Assembly: GCA_011391285.1 (NCBI GenBank) | Contig: JAABQU010000035.1 | Span: 1 to 6,172 of the forward strand | DNA length: 6,172 nt | From: Thiobacillus sp. | GTDB lineage: Bacteria > Pseudomonadota > Gammaproteobacteria > Burkholderiales > Thiobacillaceae | Direction: 5' to 3' | In this document: one piece after another, positions 5,299 through 6,172 of the stretch | How the letters are laid out: each line of letters opens with the position of its first letter | How positions within the stretch are numbered: position 1 is the first letter of the stretch | The notes under the pieces: generated by a model | What the model was told of the DNA's origin: nothing | Databases searched by the model: none | What the model saw: the letters and a program-made list of their open reading frames with translations, nothing else | Translations under genes and position numbers: made by a program

Positions 5299-5630
5299 GG
5301 CCTGCCTCCGGACAGGGTGTGGATGGGCTCAAGGAAATCGCGCCGGATCGAGGCCAGTGTCTGCTCCGCGTGCGTCATGTCGAGCAGGTGCAGCAGCAGT
5401 TCACGGCGCTCGGGGTCGATATCGACAGTAGTGGTACCGGGCGTCAGGCTGACCAGCGCGCCGAGAAAATCAGCCGCCGTCTCGCCGAGGTCACCGTAGG
5501 ACATGCGCACGAAGCCCGGCTGCAGGCTCTTGCCGCCACGCAGGATAATCAGGGCGGTGACGCCGCCGGAGACGATGGCTTCCTTCATGAAATTGAAACC
5601 CAGCCGGATCAGCGCGGAGAATCGATTCAT
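5295..5630 (-). CDS. mrpE: Mrp/Mnh-type cation/proton antiporter subunit E, short form
   Basis: A 111-residue protein of the MrpE/MnhE/PhaE family. The conserved C-terminal part is clear: KEAIVSGGVTALIILRGG (about 16-33), QPGFVRMSYGDLGE (37-50), and FLGALVSLTPGTTTVDIDPE (55-74) followed by the R-E-L-L-L-H-L-L-D strand. Typical MrpE is about 160 residues with one or two N-terminal membrane helices ahead of this part; those are absent here. The ATG at 5630 overlaps the stop of subunit D as ATGA, which fixes the start. The frame is open further upstream but only as an alternative frame inside subunit D, with proline- and cysteine-rich sequence unlike MrpE. In the family this subunit is needed for assembly or activity of the antiporter. 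Whether the short form works alike is not known. Confidence 0.87.
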   Translation of the reverse strand: MNRFSALIRLGFNFMKEAIVSGGVTALIILRGGKSLQPGFVRMSYGDLGETAADFLGALVSLTPGTTTVDIDPERRELLLHLLDMTHAEQTLASIRRDFLEPIHTLSGGRP

Positions 5631-6172
5631 TTCAGGACTCCGCTCCAGAAGCCCGCCGTGGCGTGCTCGACATGACGGATGACCGGCTCGGGGAAAAGCC
5701 CCATGGCCAGGATGATCAGCGACAGCAGCACCACAGCGGCATAAGCGGCGGCCGGGCACGCGGCAGGCGTCGACCCAGCCGCCATTTCATGCTGCTGCGG
5801 CTTCCAGAAGCCTTCCAGCCAGATCTTGCTCATCGAGTACAGCGTCAGCAGGCCGACCGCCAGGGCCGTTCCCCCCCACAGGTAGCGGCCCTGCTCGAAG
5901 GCCTCGCGCAGCAGCATGAACTTGCCCCAGAAACCGGTGGTGGGCGGCACCCCCACCAGGGAGAACGCGCTCAGCAGGAACAGCAGCGCCAGCAGCGGCC
6001 GCGCCGGATACAGACCACCGATGCGGCGCAGGTCGTAATGTCCGGCGGCGGCGAACATCAGGCCGGCGATGAGGAACAGGTTGGCCTTGACCAGGATGTT
6101 GTGGAGCAGGAAATAAACCGTCGCCGCGGCTGCTGCCGGCGTCGCCAGTGCGATGCCGAGCAGCAGGTAGCC
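5627..6172 (-). CDS. mrpD: Mrp/Mnh-type cation/proton antiporter subunit D, C-terminal part
   Basis: The last 181 residues of an antiporter-like membrane subunit of the MrpD/NuoM family; the 5' part lies beyond the window end. Visible landmarks, numbered from the window edge, are HNILVKANLFLIAG (24-37) with the buried channel Lys29, YDLRRIGGL (46-54), and FSLVGVPPTTGFWGKFMLLR (about 70-89), the family's VPP.-G-F..K motif with Lys84, and WLEGFWKP (118-125). Several hydrophobic helices follow to the end. Adjacency to E, F and G in the standard order identifies it as subunit D rather than a NuoM of complex I or the HyfF-like protein at the other end of the window. The stop TGA overlaps the ATG of subunit E. 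It would carry ions across the inner membrane together with subunit A, presumably encoded further upstream. Confidence 0.9.
   Translation of the reverse strand, partial: GYLLLGIALATPAAAAATVYFLLHNILVKANLFLIAGLMFAAAGHYDLRRIGGLYPARPLLALLFLLSAFSLVGVPPTTGFWGKFMLLREAFEQGRYLWGGTALAVGLLTLYSMSKIWLEGFWKPQQHEMAAGSTPAACPAAAYAAVVLLSLIILAMGLFPEPVIRHVEHATAGFWSGVLK

Noticed and set aside
4815..5675. Open frame of 286 codons on the plus strand
   Set aside because: It lies opposite the well-supported Mrp G, F and E genes and has no recognisable motifs.

Overview
The window is GC-rich throughout (73% G+C in 4861-4920) with dense, closely packed genes. This suggests a proteobacterium, probably a beta- or gammaproteobacterium, and the gene content (a carboxysomal-type carbonic anhydrase plus complex-I-like ion-pumping modules) would suit a chemolithoautotroph. 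The taxonomic guess is inference from style and content; no marker gene is present.

Layout. (1) Plus strand, 1-2878: the 3' end of an operon for a membrane complex related to energy-converting group 4 hydrogenases and complex I. It holds the C-terminal part of a HyfF-type antiporter-like membrane subunit (1-714), a fused NuoC/NuoD-type large subunit (716-2257) and a NuoB/HyfI-type iron-sulfur small subunit (2345-2878). Both CxxC pairs that would hold the [NiFe] centre are missing from the large subunit, and no HyfH/NuoI ferredoxin gene lies between the large and small subunits. The complex is therefore best read as an energy-converting hydrogenase-related (Ehr-type) complex, not a working hydrogenase. 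(2) A convergent gap, 2879-3011, carries a long inverted repeat of a dispersed type that could end transcription from both sides. (3) Minus strand, 4393-3012: a small 97-residue protein of unknown function, followed 32 bases later by a 351-residue protein with the zinc-site motifs of the carboxysomal carbonic anhydrase CsoSCA. It is shorter than CsoSCA and has no carboxysome genes beside it. (4) A gap, 4394-4708, is of lower G+C (about 47-48% in 4441-4560). It holds a second copy of the dispersed repeat and what may be the decayed tail of a gene. (5) Minus strand, 6172-4709: the end of an Mrp/Mnh-type multisubunit cation/proton antiporter operon, with subunits D (partial), E, F and G joined by ATGA/GTGA stop-start overlaps.

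How it may fit together (inference): two ion-translocating modules of complex-I ancestry flank a soluble carbonic anhydrase-like protein and a small unknown protein. This recalls systems in which CO2 hydration is driven by a complex-I-like or NuoL-like membrane part (cyanobacterial NDH-1MS with CupA/B, and DabA/DabB). The most interesting hypothesis here is an inorganic-carbon uptake module built on an Ehr-type complex and a free-standing CsoSCA-like enzyme.
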